Source: an uncultured Alphaproteobacteria bacterium
Lineage (GTDB): Bacteria > Pseudomonadota > Alphaproteobacteria > Rs-D84
Reading direction: 5' to 3'
NCBI GenBank assembly: GCA_944392565.1
Contig: CALXWX010000001.1
Location: forward strand, 65,444-129,443
DNA length: 64,000 nt
The notes under the pieces were generated by a model. That model made no database searches and was not told where the DNA came from. It saw nothing but the letters and a program-made list of their open reading frames with translations. Positions within the stretch are counted from its first letter, which is position 1. Each line of letters opens with the position of its first letter. Shown here one piece after another: positions 50,050 through 59,420 of this stretch. The translations under genes were made by a program, and so were the position numbers.

Positions 50050-50104
50050 GTCATTGCGAGTGAAACGAAGCAATCCAGTAAATAAAACTTGTCGCGCAGC
50101 GACA
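50050..50104. repeat. Partial type-A REP element
   Basis: TGTCATTGCGAGTGAAACGA followed by AGCAATCCAGTAAATAA, matching the left half of the units at 58127-59142. Confidence 0.7.
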
Positions 50105-50122
50105 CAATATTTGCACTTTGAA

Positions 50123-50147
50123 AAAACGGGGCGATGCCCCGTGTTTT
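50123..50147 (-). terminator. Terminator of fabF
   Basis: ACGGGGC, loop GAT, GCCCCGT; flanked by A-run on the left (U-run on the minus strand) and T-run on the right. Abuts the fabF stop. Confidence 0.75.
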
Positions 50148-51401
50148 TTATTTTTCAAATCGTTTGATAATCAAACTGGCGTTTGTGCCACCAAATCCGA
50201 ATGAATTGCTTAACGCGACATTTACCGGACGCTGTTTTGCAACATTCGGCACCAGGTCGAAATCACCAACCGCATCTTCTGGATTTTCCAGATTGATTGT
50301 CGGTGGAACAATACCGTCACGAATCGCCATGACACAGAATATTGCCTCTACCCCGCCGGCGGCACCCAACAGATGCCCCGTCATCGATTTTGTTGACGAC
50401 ATTGAAACATTTGTACCGGCAAACAATGTTTGCACCGCGCTTAATTCGCCCAGATCGCCCAAACCAGTTGATGTACCATGTGCATTGATATAGTCAACAT
50501 CACCCGGTTGCATACCAGCATCTTTTAACGCCGCCTGCATGGCACGCATGCCACCTTCGCCACCTGGGGCGGGCGCAGTAATATGATATGCATCACCCGA
50601 CAGACCGTATCCGGCAACCTCTGCATAAATTTTTGCACCACGGGCAACCGCATGTTCATATTCTTCCAGAACCAGAATGCCCGCACCTTCGGCCATAACG
50701 AAACCGTCGCGATCTTTATCCCATGGGCGCGATGCTTTTTCCGGTGCATCATTACGCGTACTTAACGCCTTCATCGCACAGAACCCGGCAACACCAATTT
50801 TACCAACCGCACCTTCGGCACCACCAGCAACCATAACATCAGCATCACCATGTTGAATTAAACGAACCGCTTCACCAATTGAATGCGCCGCCGACGCACA
50901 CGCCGTAACCACAGAAATATTTGGGCCCTTTAATCCATACTTAATAGAAACATGACCGGCGGTCATATTAATAATAACCTTTGGTATAAAGAATGGACTG
51001 ATATGGCGCGGACCATTTGCGTACAGTTCAACGCAATTATCATATATCGTGTTCAATCCACCAATACCGGCACCAATTGATACACCCATACGATTTTTAT
51101 CACCATCATAATCAATTAATCCGGCATCACGAATCGCTTCATCTGCGGCAACCATTCCGTATACAATTGACTTGTCCATTTTACGCTGTTCACGCGCATC
51201 AACAATGGCATCAGGGTTATATTGCCCGGGTTCTGTACCAATAATTGGCAGCCCTGCGATTTGCGATGTTAAATCAGACGCATCAAAAGTGTCAATCTTG
51301 CGCACCCCTGAAACACCGTTTACAATATTTTTCCATGCATATTCAATACCTGTTCCAACCGGCGATACGATTCCCATACCGGTAATAACAACTCTTTTCA
51401 T
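50148..51401 (-). CDS. fabF: 3-oxoacyl-[acyl-carrier-protein] synthase II
   Basis: A 417-residue KAS II (start MKRVVITGMGIVSPVG). Catalytic Cys in VTACASAAHS, His in NAHGTSTGLGD and SMTGHLLGAAGG are present. It elongates acyl-ACP with malonyl-ACP. It follows acpP, as in many bacteria; fabD and fabG are not in this window. Confidence 0.97.
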   Translation of the reverse strand: MKRVVITGMGIVSPVGTGIEYAWKNIVNGVSGVRKIDTFDASDLTSQIAGLPIIGTEPGQYNPDAIVDAREQRKMDKSIVYGMVAADEAIRDAGLIDYDGDKNRMGVSIGAGIGGLNTIYDNCVELYANGPRHISPFFIPKVIINMTAGHVSIKYGLKGPNISVVTACASAAHSIGEAVRLIQHGDADVMVAGGAEGAVGKIGVAGFCAMKALSTRNDAPEKASRPWDKDRDGFVMAEGAGILVLEEYEHAVARGAKIYAEVAGYGLSGDAYHITAPAPGGEGGMRAMQAALKDAGMQPGDVDYINAHGTSTGLGDLGELSAVQTLFAGTNVSMSSTKSMTGHLLGAAGGVEAIFCVMAIRDGIVPPTINLENPEDAVGDFDLVPNVAKQRPVNVALSNSFGFGGTNASLIIKRFEK

Positions 51402-51538
51402 ACCTTATATCCTTTATAAGTGTTTAACACAACATTGACATGATACCCTGTTTTTTACCGCGGGTACAGAAAAAAATCCGTCACAGCCAAACAAACCACT
51501 GCAACGGATTTAATTAATTAAATCATTCTGTCCCAGAA

Positions 51539-51772
51539 TTATTTTTTATGCGCTTCGATATATTTAACAGCATCACCAACCGTTGTTAATTTTGCTGCTT
51601 CTTCATCTGGGATTGTAATATCGAATTCTTTTTCAACTTCCATAACGAATTCAACAACATCCAAAGAATCTGCACCCAAATCGTTAACGAATGAAGATGT
51701 TTCTTCGACTTTCGCTTCCTGAACACCCAATTTGTCGGCTACGATTTTTCTTACTTTTTCAAAAGTTGTCAT
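51539..51772 (-). CDS. acpP: Acyl carrier protein
   Basis: A 77-residue acidic ACP with the 4'-phosphopantetheine Ser in [14 protein letters not shown] precedes the ATG. It carries acyl chains for FabF next door. A hairpin (AAATCCGT/ACGGATTT, about 51475-51512) lies between the two genes and may reduce read-through into fabF. Confidence 0.98.
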   Translation of the reverse strand: MTTFEKVRKIVADKLGVQEAKVEETSSFVNDLGADSLDVVEFVMEVEKEFDITIPDEEAAKLTTVGDAVKYIEAHKK

Positions 51773-51827
51773 TTTTTATCCTTTGTTTCAGTTAAATTTG
51801 TGGCCCAACCATGGGCGTCATTACTTT

Positions 51828-51856
51828 AAACTATCATTTTATACCAACAGTGTCAA
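51828..51856 (-). promoter_or_regulatory. Promoter of acpP
   Basis: On the minus strand TTGACA (complement of 51851-51856), 17-bp spacer, TAGTTT (complement of 51828-51833). The -10 box is imperfect. Confidence 0.5.
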
Positions 51857-51906
51857 GGAATTATAACAAACGATAACAAACGCTTGACAAACATGAAAAT
51901 ATATGT

Positions 51907-52905
51907 TTATTCCATAATTTCGACCAACAAGTTATTCATATTTGTACGAAATTCTTCCTTGTCAGATGCCCAAACAACCTGGCGCATCAAAAATTTATAA
52001 ACATCGTCCATTGTTAAATTTGGAATACCTGCCGCCGTCGCCACGCGTCGCCATGCAACACGCGGATCCGCCAAATGCCCACGACCACGACCTGGGAAAA
52101 CCCAGCGACTGTCCTGGGGCAAATCCTGCAATAATACAACAGCGGCATCCGACAATGGTCGATCACACCATGTATAATGATTAAAATCTAAATCCCGCCA
52201 CTGCATTGCAAACACCTGGGATTTTGGGGCAAAACCATATGCCAGCATTAAAAATGCCGCACGCAATACCGGTGATGATTCACGCGAAATCGCACGAATT
52301 AACCGTTGAAACCCAGATTTATTTAATGGGCGAACACGCCGCACCTGTTGTATTTTAGGCAACGACGCAACTGGATTTTCTTTTACATATCCCAATTCAA
52401 TTGCATACTTAAAAACACTTTGTAAAAATTCCTGCATCCGCGCCGCAATTGCCCGCCCATCTATTTTTGAAATTACCGCGACAATATCATCAGATTTTAT
52501 ATCTGATAAATTTTTATCAAACAATTGTGATAAATGGCGCTGGACAGCACGTTCCAATTTATCACGGGAATAACCATTGCGCCGCACACGATTCGTCACA
52601 TATATATTTAAAAATTTTTTAAATGTTATTTTATGGCGCCGCTGGACAGGCTGTTGCATCGCGCGCGCCAAAATTTCTGGGACTGTCCCACGCGCGGTTT
52701 CTATATCAACATCAGGATAATTACCAATAATAATTCGTCTGTCGCGCCCATGCACACGTTTTCTGACAAAGAAAGTTTTAACACCACGACTGGTTATATA
52801 CATTCGCAAACGCGGTTCCGATAAATCTTGGACAACATCAAACCCAACACTTGGGGCTGGCAAATTATCCAGTATAAACGGATTAAAAAAGAACTGGTGT
52901 GCCAT
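51907..52905 (-). CDS. Degenerate tyrosine-recombinase-like protein
   Basis: A 332-residue protein with AGGGGAAA ahead of the ATG. The N-terminal arm-type domain (about 10-85, LRMYITSRGVKTFFVRKRV and IGNYPDVDIETAR) and the core-binding domain are recognisable as in prophage integrases. In the catalytic part, the box I Arg (usual G-x-R-x-x-E) reads GFAPKSQVFAMQW, the HxLRR box reads DDVYKFLM, and no terminal Tyr is found. It is thus unlikely to recombine DNA but may still bind it. No phage genes are adjacent. Confidence 0.75.
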   Translation of the reverse strand: MAHQFFFNPFILDNLPAPSVGFDVVQDLSEPRLRMYITSRGVKTFFVRKRVHGRDRRIIIGNYPDVDIETARGTVPEILARAMQQPVQRRHKITFKKFLNIYVTNRVRRNGYSRDKLERAVQRHLSQLFDKNLSDIKSDDIVAVISKIDGRAIAARMQEFLQSVFKYAIELGYVKENPVASLPKIQQVRRVRPLNKSGFQRLIRAISRESSPVLRAAFLMLAYGFAPKSQVFAMQWRDLDFNHYTWCDRPLSDAAVVLLQDLPQDSRWVFPGRGRGHLADPRVAWRRVATAAGIPNLTMDDVYKFLMRQVVWASDKEEFRTNMNNLLVEIME

Positions 52906-52934
52906 ACTTTCCCCTTTTTGTTTTACAATAATTT

Positions 52935-53318
52935 TTATCTATTACATTGAATCTTGTTCATCCAAAATTTTTTCTTTTTATTTTTTATAATTCTGTAATC
53001 TTCACATGCCGTTATATATTTTTGATTTGCCGCAAAACCGGCACAATTTTCACCAACACATTCGGCACCATTTAAAACATTGTTGCACGGTTTAAAAATT
53101 CTGTATGTTGCAAAATCAGTCATACCATAATGCGACCGATTTTTGAATGTTACATTTTTACATACACACCCCATGCCATTATTCAACAGTTTTTTATAAT
53201 ACCGACAAATCTGTTTGCACTGTTTGCATTCCGCCAACACAGCCTTGTATTCTGTAATATCAGAATAAATATCACATACCCGACTGTCCAAGATATATTT
53301 AAATACATCTGTAAACAT
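52935..53318 (-). CDS. Small Cys-rich protein, tandem family member 4
   Basis: A 127-residue basic protein of the four-gene tandem family. It shares the N-terminal amphipathic pattern (VFKYILDS, DIYSDITEYKAVL), a middle Cys section, ECVGENCAGFAANQKYI near residue 87, and the C-terminal KKKKFWMNK. It has extra cysteines (CKQCKQIC near 31). No signal peptide is seen. It lies 4 bases after the next member, so all are probably cotranscribed. Function unknown; a metal-binding role is a guess from the cysteines. Confidence 0.65.
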   Translation of the reverse strand: MFTDVFKYILDSRVCDIYSDITEYKAVLAECKQCKQICRYYKKLLNNGMGCVCKNVTFKNRSHYGMTDFATYRIFKPCNNVLNGAECVGENCAGFAANQKYITACEDYRIIKNKKKKFWMNKIQCNR

Positions 53319-53322
53319 TAAT

Positions 53323-53727
53323 TTATTTTCCCCTAAATTTTGTTTTCCAATATTGCTTTCTTAAATTTTTAATATTTTCATACATCTGCTTTGATTTAAA
53401 GAATAAATCATTATTCGGCAAATACATACAATCATGATTACAACATGGTGTATTTAAATTAAAACTTGCACATTGCGATTTACACATACGAAAATCAAGA
53501 TTACCACCAAAATAGTCTTGATATACCTGGATACATTTTACAATACACCCATCGCCAGACAAGGTTGCATCATAATTTTGTTCCCCAAAATCCACAACCA
53601 GCGCATCATACGCATCCCAATACTTATCACGCAGCATATTTTCCATACGACATAACTTTCTGTATTCATAAAAATCATGTCGAATTTTTGACCACGGTGT
53701 AAAAATAATATATTTCAGTCCGTACAT
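53323..53727 (-). CDS. Small Cys-rich protein, tandem family member 3
   Basis: A 134-residue protein. The ATG at 53727 (GAGGG upstream) aligns the start with the other members; an ATG at 53739 is also possible. Family features: YIIFTPWSKIRHDFYEYRKL, CSQCASF-type central Cys (CKSQCASFNLNTPCCNHDC), and the C-terminal LRKQYWKTKF. It is the most divergent member. Starts 15 bases after member 2. Confidence 0.65.
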   Translation of the reverse strand: MYGLKYIIFTPWSKIRHDFYEYRKLCRMENMLRDKYWDAYDALVVDFGEQNYDATLSGDGCIVKCIQVYQDYFGGNLDFRMCKSQCASFNLNTPCCNHDCMYLPNNDLFFKSKQMYENIKNLRKQYWKTKFRGK

Positions 53728-53742
53728 CACAACCCTCATTTC

Positions 53743-54165
53743 TTATTTCTGACGCGCCAATAACTTATTTTTCCAGAAATTCTTTTTTTCTTCTGTTAAC
53801 AAATCATATTGCCGTTTCAGCATTGCGTAATGTTTATATTTTTTATATGACGGACACATTTCATTTTGACACAGATCACCACACTTTAAATCCCGTTCAT
53901 TAAAATTATTACAACTATGTTCAATAATAATTGGTTGCCCAGATTGATTTTCTTCATTAACCATCGGGAAATTAACTTCACGTCTGATACATGATACTAT
54001 TTCTTTTTCATGTGAAATATATGGTCGCACTAAAACACGCCGCGCATCGTCCAATCGATACAAGGCATCCGAACATCTGCGTTTTATAATGCCATATTCT
54101 TCTATATCAGCACAAATTTTTTTCCATGGATTTGCCAAAATATAATCAACAATATTTCTTAACAT
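53743..54165 (-). CDS. Small Cys-rich protein, tandem family member 2
   Basis: A 140-residue protein with AAGGAA before the ATG. Family features: IVDYILANPWKKICADIEEY, CGDLCQNEMCPSYKKYKHY near residue 95, and the C-terminal EEKKNFWKNKL. The middle (about 45-85) is variable. A 95-base gap without a reading frame separates it from member 1. Confidence 0.65.
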   Translation of the reverse strand: MLRNIVDYILANPWKKICADIEEYGIIKRRCSDALYRLDDARRVLVRPYISHEKEIVSCIRREVNFPMVNEENQSGQPIIIEHSCNNFNERDLKCGDLCQNEMCPSYKKYKHYAMLKRQYDLLTEEKKNFWKNKLLARQK

Positions 54166-54260
54166 TTTATTTCCTTTAATCAGATACTTTCAAACTCCGC
54201 CAAAATTGACAAAGGCGTGTTTTCAGAACATAACGAACAACAAAATGCACCATCCGTTTT

Positions 54261-54668
54261 TTATTTGGTACGGTTAAACTTTTCACGCCAAAAGCGCTTT
54301 TTCATATCACACACTGTTTTATAATCCTGTAATATGCGGATATAATTTTTGTTTTCAGCAAAGTGCGGGCAAGTCTCGTTAAGACACAGTGTTTCAGACC
54401 AATTATCGCATGCATGTAATGTTTCCGTGTAAGCTTCAACAACTTCGTTTTCTATGACGGGTGGACAACCATTATCTATAACCAAATCATATTTTTGACA
54501 CGTTTTGTAATTCGACACACAGGCACCAAATTCTTTCAATTTTGCATACGCGGTTTTCTTTCGCGCTTTTAAAGATTTATACTTTTGCTGCAGTGCTTTA
54601 TATTCTGCAAAATCACTGCGAATTGAATTGATATTGTTATTTAATAAATATTGTATAACATCAAACAT
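54261..54668 (-). CDS. Small Cys-rich protein, tandem family member 1
   Basis: A 135-residue protein from the ATG at 54668 (AGGAG upstream; an in-frame TTG two codons earlier overlaps that site). Family features: VIQYLLNNNINSIRSDFAEY, then a Lys-rich helix, CLNETCPHFAENKNYI near residue 96, and the end KKRFWREKF. It begins 30 bases past the lepA stop and could be cotranscribed with lepA. Confidence 0.65.
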   Translation of the reverse strand: MFDVIQYLLNNNINSIRSDFAEYKALQQKYKSLKARKKTAYAKLKEFGACVSNYKTCQKYDLVIDNGCPPVIENEVVEAYTETLHACDNWSETLCLNETCPHFAENKNYIRILQDYKTVCDMKKRFWREKFNRTK

Positions 54669-54698
54669 TGGCAACTCCTGTTTTTATTGTGTTCATTT

Positions 54699-56498
54699 CT
54701 AATTCGACACCTTCAATGCATTTATAAATGCGGATTGCGGAATTTCAACATTTCCAAATGTCCGCATTCGTTTTTTCCCCTCTTTCTGCTTCTCCAATAA
54801 CTTGCGTTTACGCGTTATATCCCCGCCATAGCATTTTGCGGTTACATCCTTGCGATACGCCGCGATTGTTTCACGGGCAATAATCTTGCCACCGATTGCC
54901 GCCTGTAATGGTATTTTAAATTGATGCCGCGGGATTAAATCTTTCAATTTTTCAACAATTTGTCGCCCGCGTTTTTCAGCCGCACTGCGATGACACATAA
55001 ACGATAATGGTTCTACATTTTCTTCATTAACCAGTATCGATACTTTTACCAAATCAGACGGTTGATATCCCTGAACGACATAATCAAAAGATGCATACCC
55101 CGATGACAATGATTTAACCCGGTCATAAAAATCGAATACAATTTCTGCCAACGGCAACTGATAAACCAATACCGCCCGATTCCCGACATACGAAATATTT
55201 TCCTGGATACCACGGCGTTCTGAACATAAATTCATAATTCCGCCCATATATTTATCAGGCATCATAATTGTTGCACGCACCCATGGTTCTTCAATCGATG
55301 CAATTTTTGTAACATCTGGCATATCCGCAGGATTTTCTAAATCAATAATACTGCCATCGCGCATATGCACCTTGTATAACACACTGGGGACAGTATTAAT
55401 TAAGTTCAAATTAAATTCACGCCGCAGCCGTTCGCTGATAATTTCCATATGCAACAAACCCAAGAATCCGCATCGCAAGCCAAACCCCAACGCCGATGAT
55501 TTTTCCACCGTGAACATAAACGACGCATCATTCAGCGCCAGCTTTTCTGCCCCATCACGCAGGTTTGGATAATCATCTGCCTCGACCGGAAAGAATGACG
55601 AAAACACCACCGGCACCGATGGCTTAAACCCCGGCAACGGTTCACAATTTGCGCCACCGCGGCTATCCACAATTGTATCGCCAACCTTGCAATCATGAAT
55701 TGTCTTCATACCTGTAATAATAAATCCAATTTCACCGGTATTCAGTGAATCCGCATCAACCATCTTTGGCGTAAAATATCCAATTTTTTCAATTGTGTAT
55801 TCTGCGGCGGTTGCCATAAATCGAATTTTCTGCCCCCGCATCAACCGCCCATCAACAACGCGAACTAAAATAACCACCCCTAAATAAGAATCATACCACG
55901 AATCAACCAACAGCGCGCGTGCCGGCGCATTTTCATCACCATCTGGGGCTGGTAATTTATGAACAATTTCTTCCAGCAATTCCGGCACCCCGGCACCAGT
56001 TTTACCAGACACACACAATGCCCCTTTTGCATCCAGACCGATAACATCCGCGATTTGGGCGCGCGCGCCATCAACATCACTGGACGGTAAATCAATTTTG
56101 TTTAACACTGGCAACATTTCCAAATCATTATCCAACGCCAGATATGCATTTGCCAGTGTTTGCGCCTGGACCCCCTGGGTCGCATCGACTAAAATCAGCG
56201 CCCCTTCACACGCCGCCAGCGACCGCGACACTTCGTACGAAAAATCAACATGCCCCGGCGTATCCATTAAATTCAGCTGATAATTTTGCCCATCACGCGC
56301 GGTATAGTTCAAACGCACTGTCTGGGCTTTTATTGTAATTCCGCGTTCGCGTTCAATATCCATAGAATCCAGAACTTGGGCTTTCATTTCGCGCGATTGC
56401 AACCCGCCCGTATATTCAATCAACCGATCCGACAGTGTTGATTTACCATGATCAATATGGGCAACGATTGCAAAGTTTCTGATATTTTTCTGATTCAT
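54699..56498 (-). CDS. lepA: Elongation factor 4 (LepA)
   Basis: A 599-residue back-translocating GTPase. [17 protein letters not shown] and NKID are intact; the LepA-specific C-terminal domain ([19 protein letters not shown]-type, here [17 protein letters not shown]) is complete. The ATG at 56498 is preferred to one at 56522 because it starts the conserved [16 protein letters not shown]. Confidence 0.97.
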   Translation of the reverse strand: MNQKNIRNFAIVAHIDHGKSTLSDRLIEYTGGLQSREMKAQVLDSMDIERERGITIKAQTVRLNYTARDGQNYQLNLMDTPGHVDFSYEVSRSLAACEGALILVDATQGVQAQTLANAYLALDNDLEMLPVLNKIDLPSSDVDGARAQIADVIGLDAKGALCVSGKTGAGVPELLEEIVHKLPAPDGDENAPARALLVDSWYDSYLGVVILVRVVDGRLMRGQKIRFMATAAEYTIEKIGYFTPKMVDADSLNTGEIGFIITGMKTIHDCKVGDTIVDSRGGANCEPLPGFKPSVPVVFSSFFPVEADDYPNLRDGAEKLALNDASFMFTVEKSSALGFGLRCGFLGLLHMEIISERLRREFNLNLINTVPSVLYKVHMRDGSIIDLENPADMPDVTKIASIEEPWVRATIMMPDKYMGGIMNLCSERRGIQENISYVGNRAVLVYQLPLAEIVFDFYDRVKSLSSGYASFDYVVQGYQPSDLVKVSILVNEENVEPLSFMCHRSAAEKRGRQIVEKLKDLIPRHQFKIPLQAAIGGKIIARETIAAYRKDVTAKCYGGDITRKRKLLEKQKEGKKRMRTFGNVEIPQSAFINALKVSN

Positions 56499-56570
56499 AC
56501 AAACCCCAACGCTATGCGGCAATAATACACCAGTATATCAGAACTTGCAATCAGTTTTTTTATCAAAAAA

Positions 56571-57038
56571 TTACCGTGTTTTATTAACCAATGACTTTGC
56601 CATCAGCAAATTTGCATTTACCTTATGAAAACCATTTTTCGCATAAAAACTAGATGCCTGAACCGTTGGCGCCCCATACAGAATAATTTCAGACACATTT
56701 TTATCACGGCAATAATCTTCATACGCACGCAATAATTCATGTCCGATACCTGCCCGCTGATATTTTTTATCGACATACAGATTTTCAATTTTTGCCTGGA
56801 TGCCATATGGTGTATACAATTTAAAATCCGGCGTCTGTAAAATTTTACCCTTTATAAATCCCAACGGGAACGCCGCGCCATTAAACACAAACATAATATG
56901 CCCGCGTCTTTCAATATCTTCACGCAGCGTATGATACAACGCCACCGCCTCACCCGGTCTGGTTTGATCTGTAATCATATAACAGTCTTTCAGTAATTCA
57001 TCTGATACAGTAAAAATTTGTTGTATACCTGTTTTCAT
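56571..57038 (-). CDS. GNAT-family N-acetyltransferase
   Basis: A 155-residue GNAT protein. IENLYVDKKYQRAGIGHELL holds the acetyl-CoA-binding R-x-x-G-x-G loop; SSFYAKNGFHKV is the typical last motif. Its start overlaps the rbfA stop by four bases (ATGA), so the two are translationally coupled. The acceptor (small molecule or protein N-terminus) is unknown. Confidence 0.85.
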   Translation of the reverse strand: MKTGIQQIFTVSDELLKDCYMITDQTRPGEAVALYHTLREDIERRGHIMFVFNGAAFPLGFIKGKILQTPDFKLYTPYGIQAKIENLYVDKKYQRAGIGHELLRAYEDYCRDKNVSEIILYGAPTVQASSFYAKNGFHKVNANLLMAKSLVNKTR

Positions 57039-57391
57039 TTTTCATCCAATTTGTTCAGCAGTTTATCTATTCTCTCTGCCCTGTCCAAAGTGTCATCATA
57101 TTCGAATCGGATATCTGGGACATATTTTTGATTCATTCGCGCCCCCAGTTCATACCGCACCGTTTTTGTAATATCATTTAACCGGCGCTGTACTGCATCA
57201 ATATCATCATTACGCGAATAATAGAACAGCCGCACGAATTGCAGTCCCCCATGTGCCACCGCCCCAACCAACGACACCCCAGAAATTAATTTATCATCCG
57301 AATAATTATCGCGCAAAATTTCCGCCACCAGTGTTTGCACTTTACTGGCGACACGCGCACCCCGATTAGAATTATTTTGTTGTTTCATCAT
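57035..57391 (-). CDS. rbfA: Ribosome-binding factor A
   Basis: A 118-residue RbfA. The KH-like core RVASKVQTLVAEILRDNYSD, VRLFYYSRND and the C-terminal YVPDIRFEYDDTLDRAERID are diagnostic. It matures the 16S rRNA 5' end. In many genomes it follows infB; here it heads a two-gene unit with a GNAT gene and no infB beside it. Confidence 0.92.
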   Translation of the reverse strand: MMKQQNNSNRGARVASKVQTLVAEILRDNYSDDKLISGVSLVGAVAHGGLQFVRLFYYSRNDDIDAVQRRLNDITKTVRYELGARMNQKYVPDIRFEYDDTLDRAERIDKLLNKLDEK

Positions 57392-57462
57392 TATATATTG
57401 TAAATTATAAGATATTAATTTAGAATCAAGTAAATTTTTTTGACCAAGGAAAGGAAAAACAC

Positions 57463-58038
57463 ATGAAATTCGCAGAATATATACTCAGCAAATCAGAAAG
57501 TCGTGCATATTCATGGATAGTATTTATATTAACAATCTGCGAATCGATATTTTTATTTATTCCACCCGAAGTATTCATGACCCCACCGATTATTGCAAAC
57601 AAGCGGCGCGCGGTTCCAATAACGATTGCCGCATCATTGGGGTCGATTGTCGGCGGCATATTGGCATATATGATTGGCGCATGGCTGTGGGATTCACTGG
57701 GTCAATGGATAATAAATACATTTACAAACCCCGAATTAATTGAAACTGCGATAAAGCCGATGTTCAGCAAATATGGGATATTGATAATTGTTCTGACTGC
57801 TGTAACACCAATACCATATAAATTACTGGCAATATGGCTGGGCTTTATTGGGTACCCACTGTGGATATTTGTTGCCGTATCCGCAATATTCCGCACGGGC
57901 CGCTTTGCAATAATTGCAACACTGTTGTATTTTTTCCAAGAACGCGCGAACGCAATTGTAAAGAAATATTTTTGGCCATTAACGATTGGCGCAATTATCG
58001 CCGCCGGCCTGGGGGTTGGATTAATCACCCTGTTTTAA
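57463..58038 (+). CDS. DedA/YqaA-family membrane protein
   Basis: A 191-residue integral membrane protein; AAGGAAA precedes the ATG. Four to five hydrophobic helices with the family features FIPPEVFMTPPI, GGILAYMIGAWLWDS, and TPIPYKLLAIWLGF containing the conserved Pro pair. DedA-superfamily proteins help lipid scrambling or flipping and membrane homeostasis. Monocistronic; a repeat array follows directly. Confidence 0.85.
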   Translation: MKFAEYILSKSESRAYSWIVFILTICESIFLFIPPEVFMTPPIIANKRRAVPITIAASLGSIVGGILAYMIGAWLWDSLGQWIINTFTNPELIETAIKPMFSKYGILIIVLTAVTPIPYKLLAIWLGFIGYPLWIFVAVSAIFRTGRFAIIATLLYFFQERANAIVKKYFWPLTIGAIIAAGLGVGLITLF

Positions 58039-58039
58039 C

Positions 58040-59330
58040 TTGCCCCTCTGCCGCCCCGCCCCCATTGTCATGCGTGACGCAATCCACAATCTGTCATTGC
58101 GGACCGCGACACAATCCACACACTTGTCATTGCGAGTGAAACGAAGCAATCCAGTCGGTTATGCACGCGCATATGCGCGACATTATTATAACTGGATCGC
58201 CACGGTCGCGTTGCTCCCTCGCGATGACAAGAAACGAATAACGACCACACTCTCTTGTCATTGCGAGTGAAACGAAGCAATCCAGTAAATAATGCACGCG
58301 CGTATGCGCGACTCTATTATAACTGGATCGCCACGGTCGCAATGCTCCCTCGCGATGAATCCGAGTATGTGAAAACAAGCGGCAGCGCAGTTTGAACAAA
58401 TACGAGGATACGCACAGGACGCAACGCGTCCGAGCGACACATTAATAGAACACAATAAAAAATTAAGCACCACACCCAGTTCCCCTCTATGGAGGGGTGC
58501 CGCGCAGCGGCGGGGTGGTCAGAGAATGCAAGAATGTGCCGCGTTTCTCTATCATCCCGCGCCAAACACACTCCCTTGTCATTGCGCCCCCCCCCTTGTC
58601 ATTGCGAGCGCAGCGAAGCAATCCAGTAAATAATGCACGCACGCGAATGCGTGCGACTTTATTATTCACTAGATCGCTACGACCGCAATGCTCCCCTCGC
58701 GATGAATCCGAGTATGTGAAAACAAGCGGCAGCGCAGTTTGAACAAATACGAGGATACGCACAGGACGCAACGCGTCCGAGCGACACATTAATAGAACAC
58801 AATAAAAAAATAAAGCACCACACCCAGTTCCCCTCTATGGAGGGGTGCCGCGCAGCGGCGGGGTGGTCAGAGAATTCAAGAAAATATTATCACGCCCACA
58901 CACTCCCTTGTCATTGCGAGCGCAGCGAAGCAATCCAGTAAATAATGCACGCGCGTATGCGCGACTCTATTATAACTGGATCGCCACGGTCGCGTTGCTC
59001 CCTCGCGATGACAAGAAACGAATAACGACCACACTCCCTTGTCATGCGCGGTGCAGCGAAGCAATCCAGTAAATAATGCACGCGCGTATGCGCGACTCTA
59101 TTATAACTGGATCGCCACGGTCGCACTGCTCCCCTCGCGATGAATCCGAGTATGTGAAAACAAGCGGCAGCGCAGTTTGAACAAATACGAGGATACGCAC
59201 AGGACGCAACGCGTCCGAGCGACACATTAATAGAACACAATAAAAAATTAAGCACTGTGCCAAGTTCCCCTCCGTTGGAGGGGTGCCGCGCAGCGGCGGG
59301 GTGGTCAGAGAATACAAGAAAATATTACCA
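58040..59330. repeat. Composite array of REP-type elements (types A, B and C)
   Basis: No gene is supported in this 1.3-kb stretch. Type A units (CATTGCGAGTGAAACGAAGC ... GGATCGCCACGGTCGC, ending CTCGCGATGA, with inner palindrome CGCGCGTATGCGCG) lie at about 58127-58232, 58256-58358, 58596-58706, 58911-59022 and 59039-59142. Type C (GAATCCGAGTATGTGAAAAC to ATTAATAGAACACAATAAAA) follows three of them at about 58358, 58704 and 59143. Type B (see 10102) follows each type C at about 58477, 58826 and 59262. The order A-C-B is repeated three times. Confidence 0.9.
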
Positions 59331-59356
59331 CGCTGCCCCCAATGCCCCAGAATGAC

Positions 59357-59385
59357 AAAAAACGCGGGCAAACGCCCGCGAATTT
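59357..59385 (-). terminator. Terminator of the secreted fibre-like gene
   Basis: CGCGGGC (59363-59369), loop AAAC, GCCCGCG, with a U-run on the minus strand. Confidence 0.75.
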
Positions 59386-59420
59386 CATTTTCCATCCCGC
59401 AATATAACAACAATCTTGGT

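Noticed and set aside
58068-59255. Small proteins of the LDCFVSLAMT type
   Set aside because: These are translations of REP-type repeats, a familiar false gene call.
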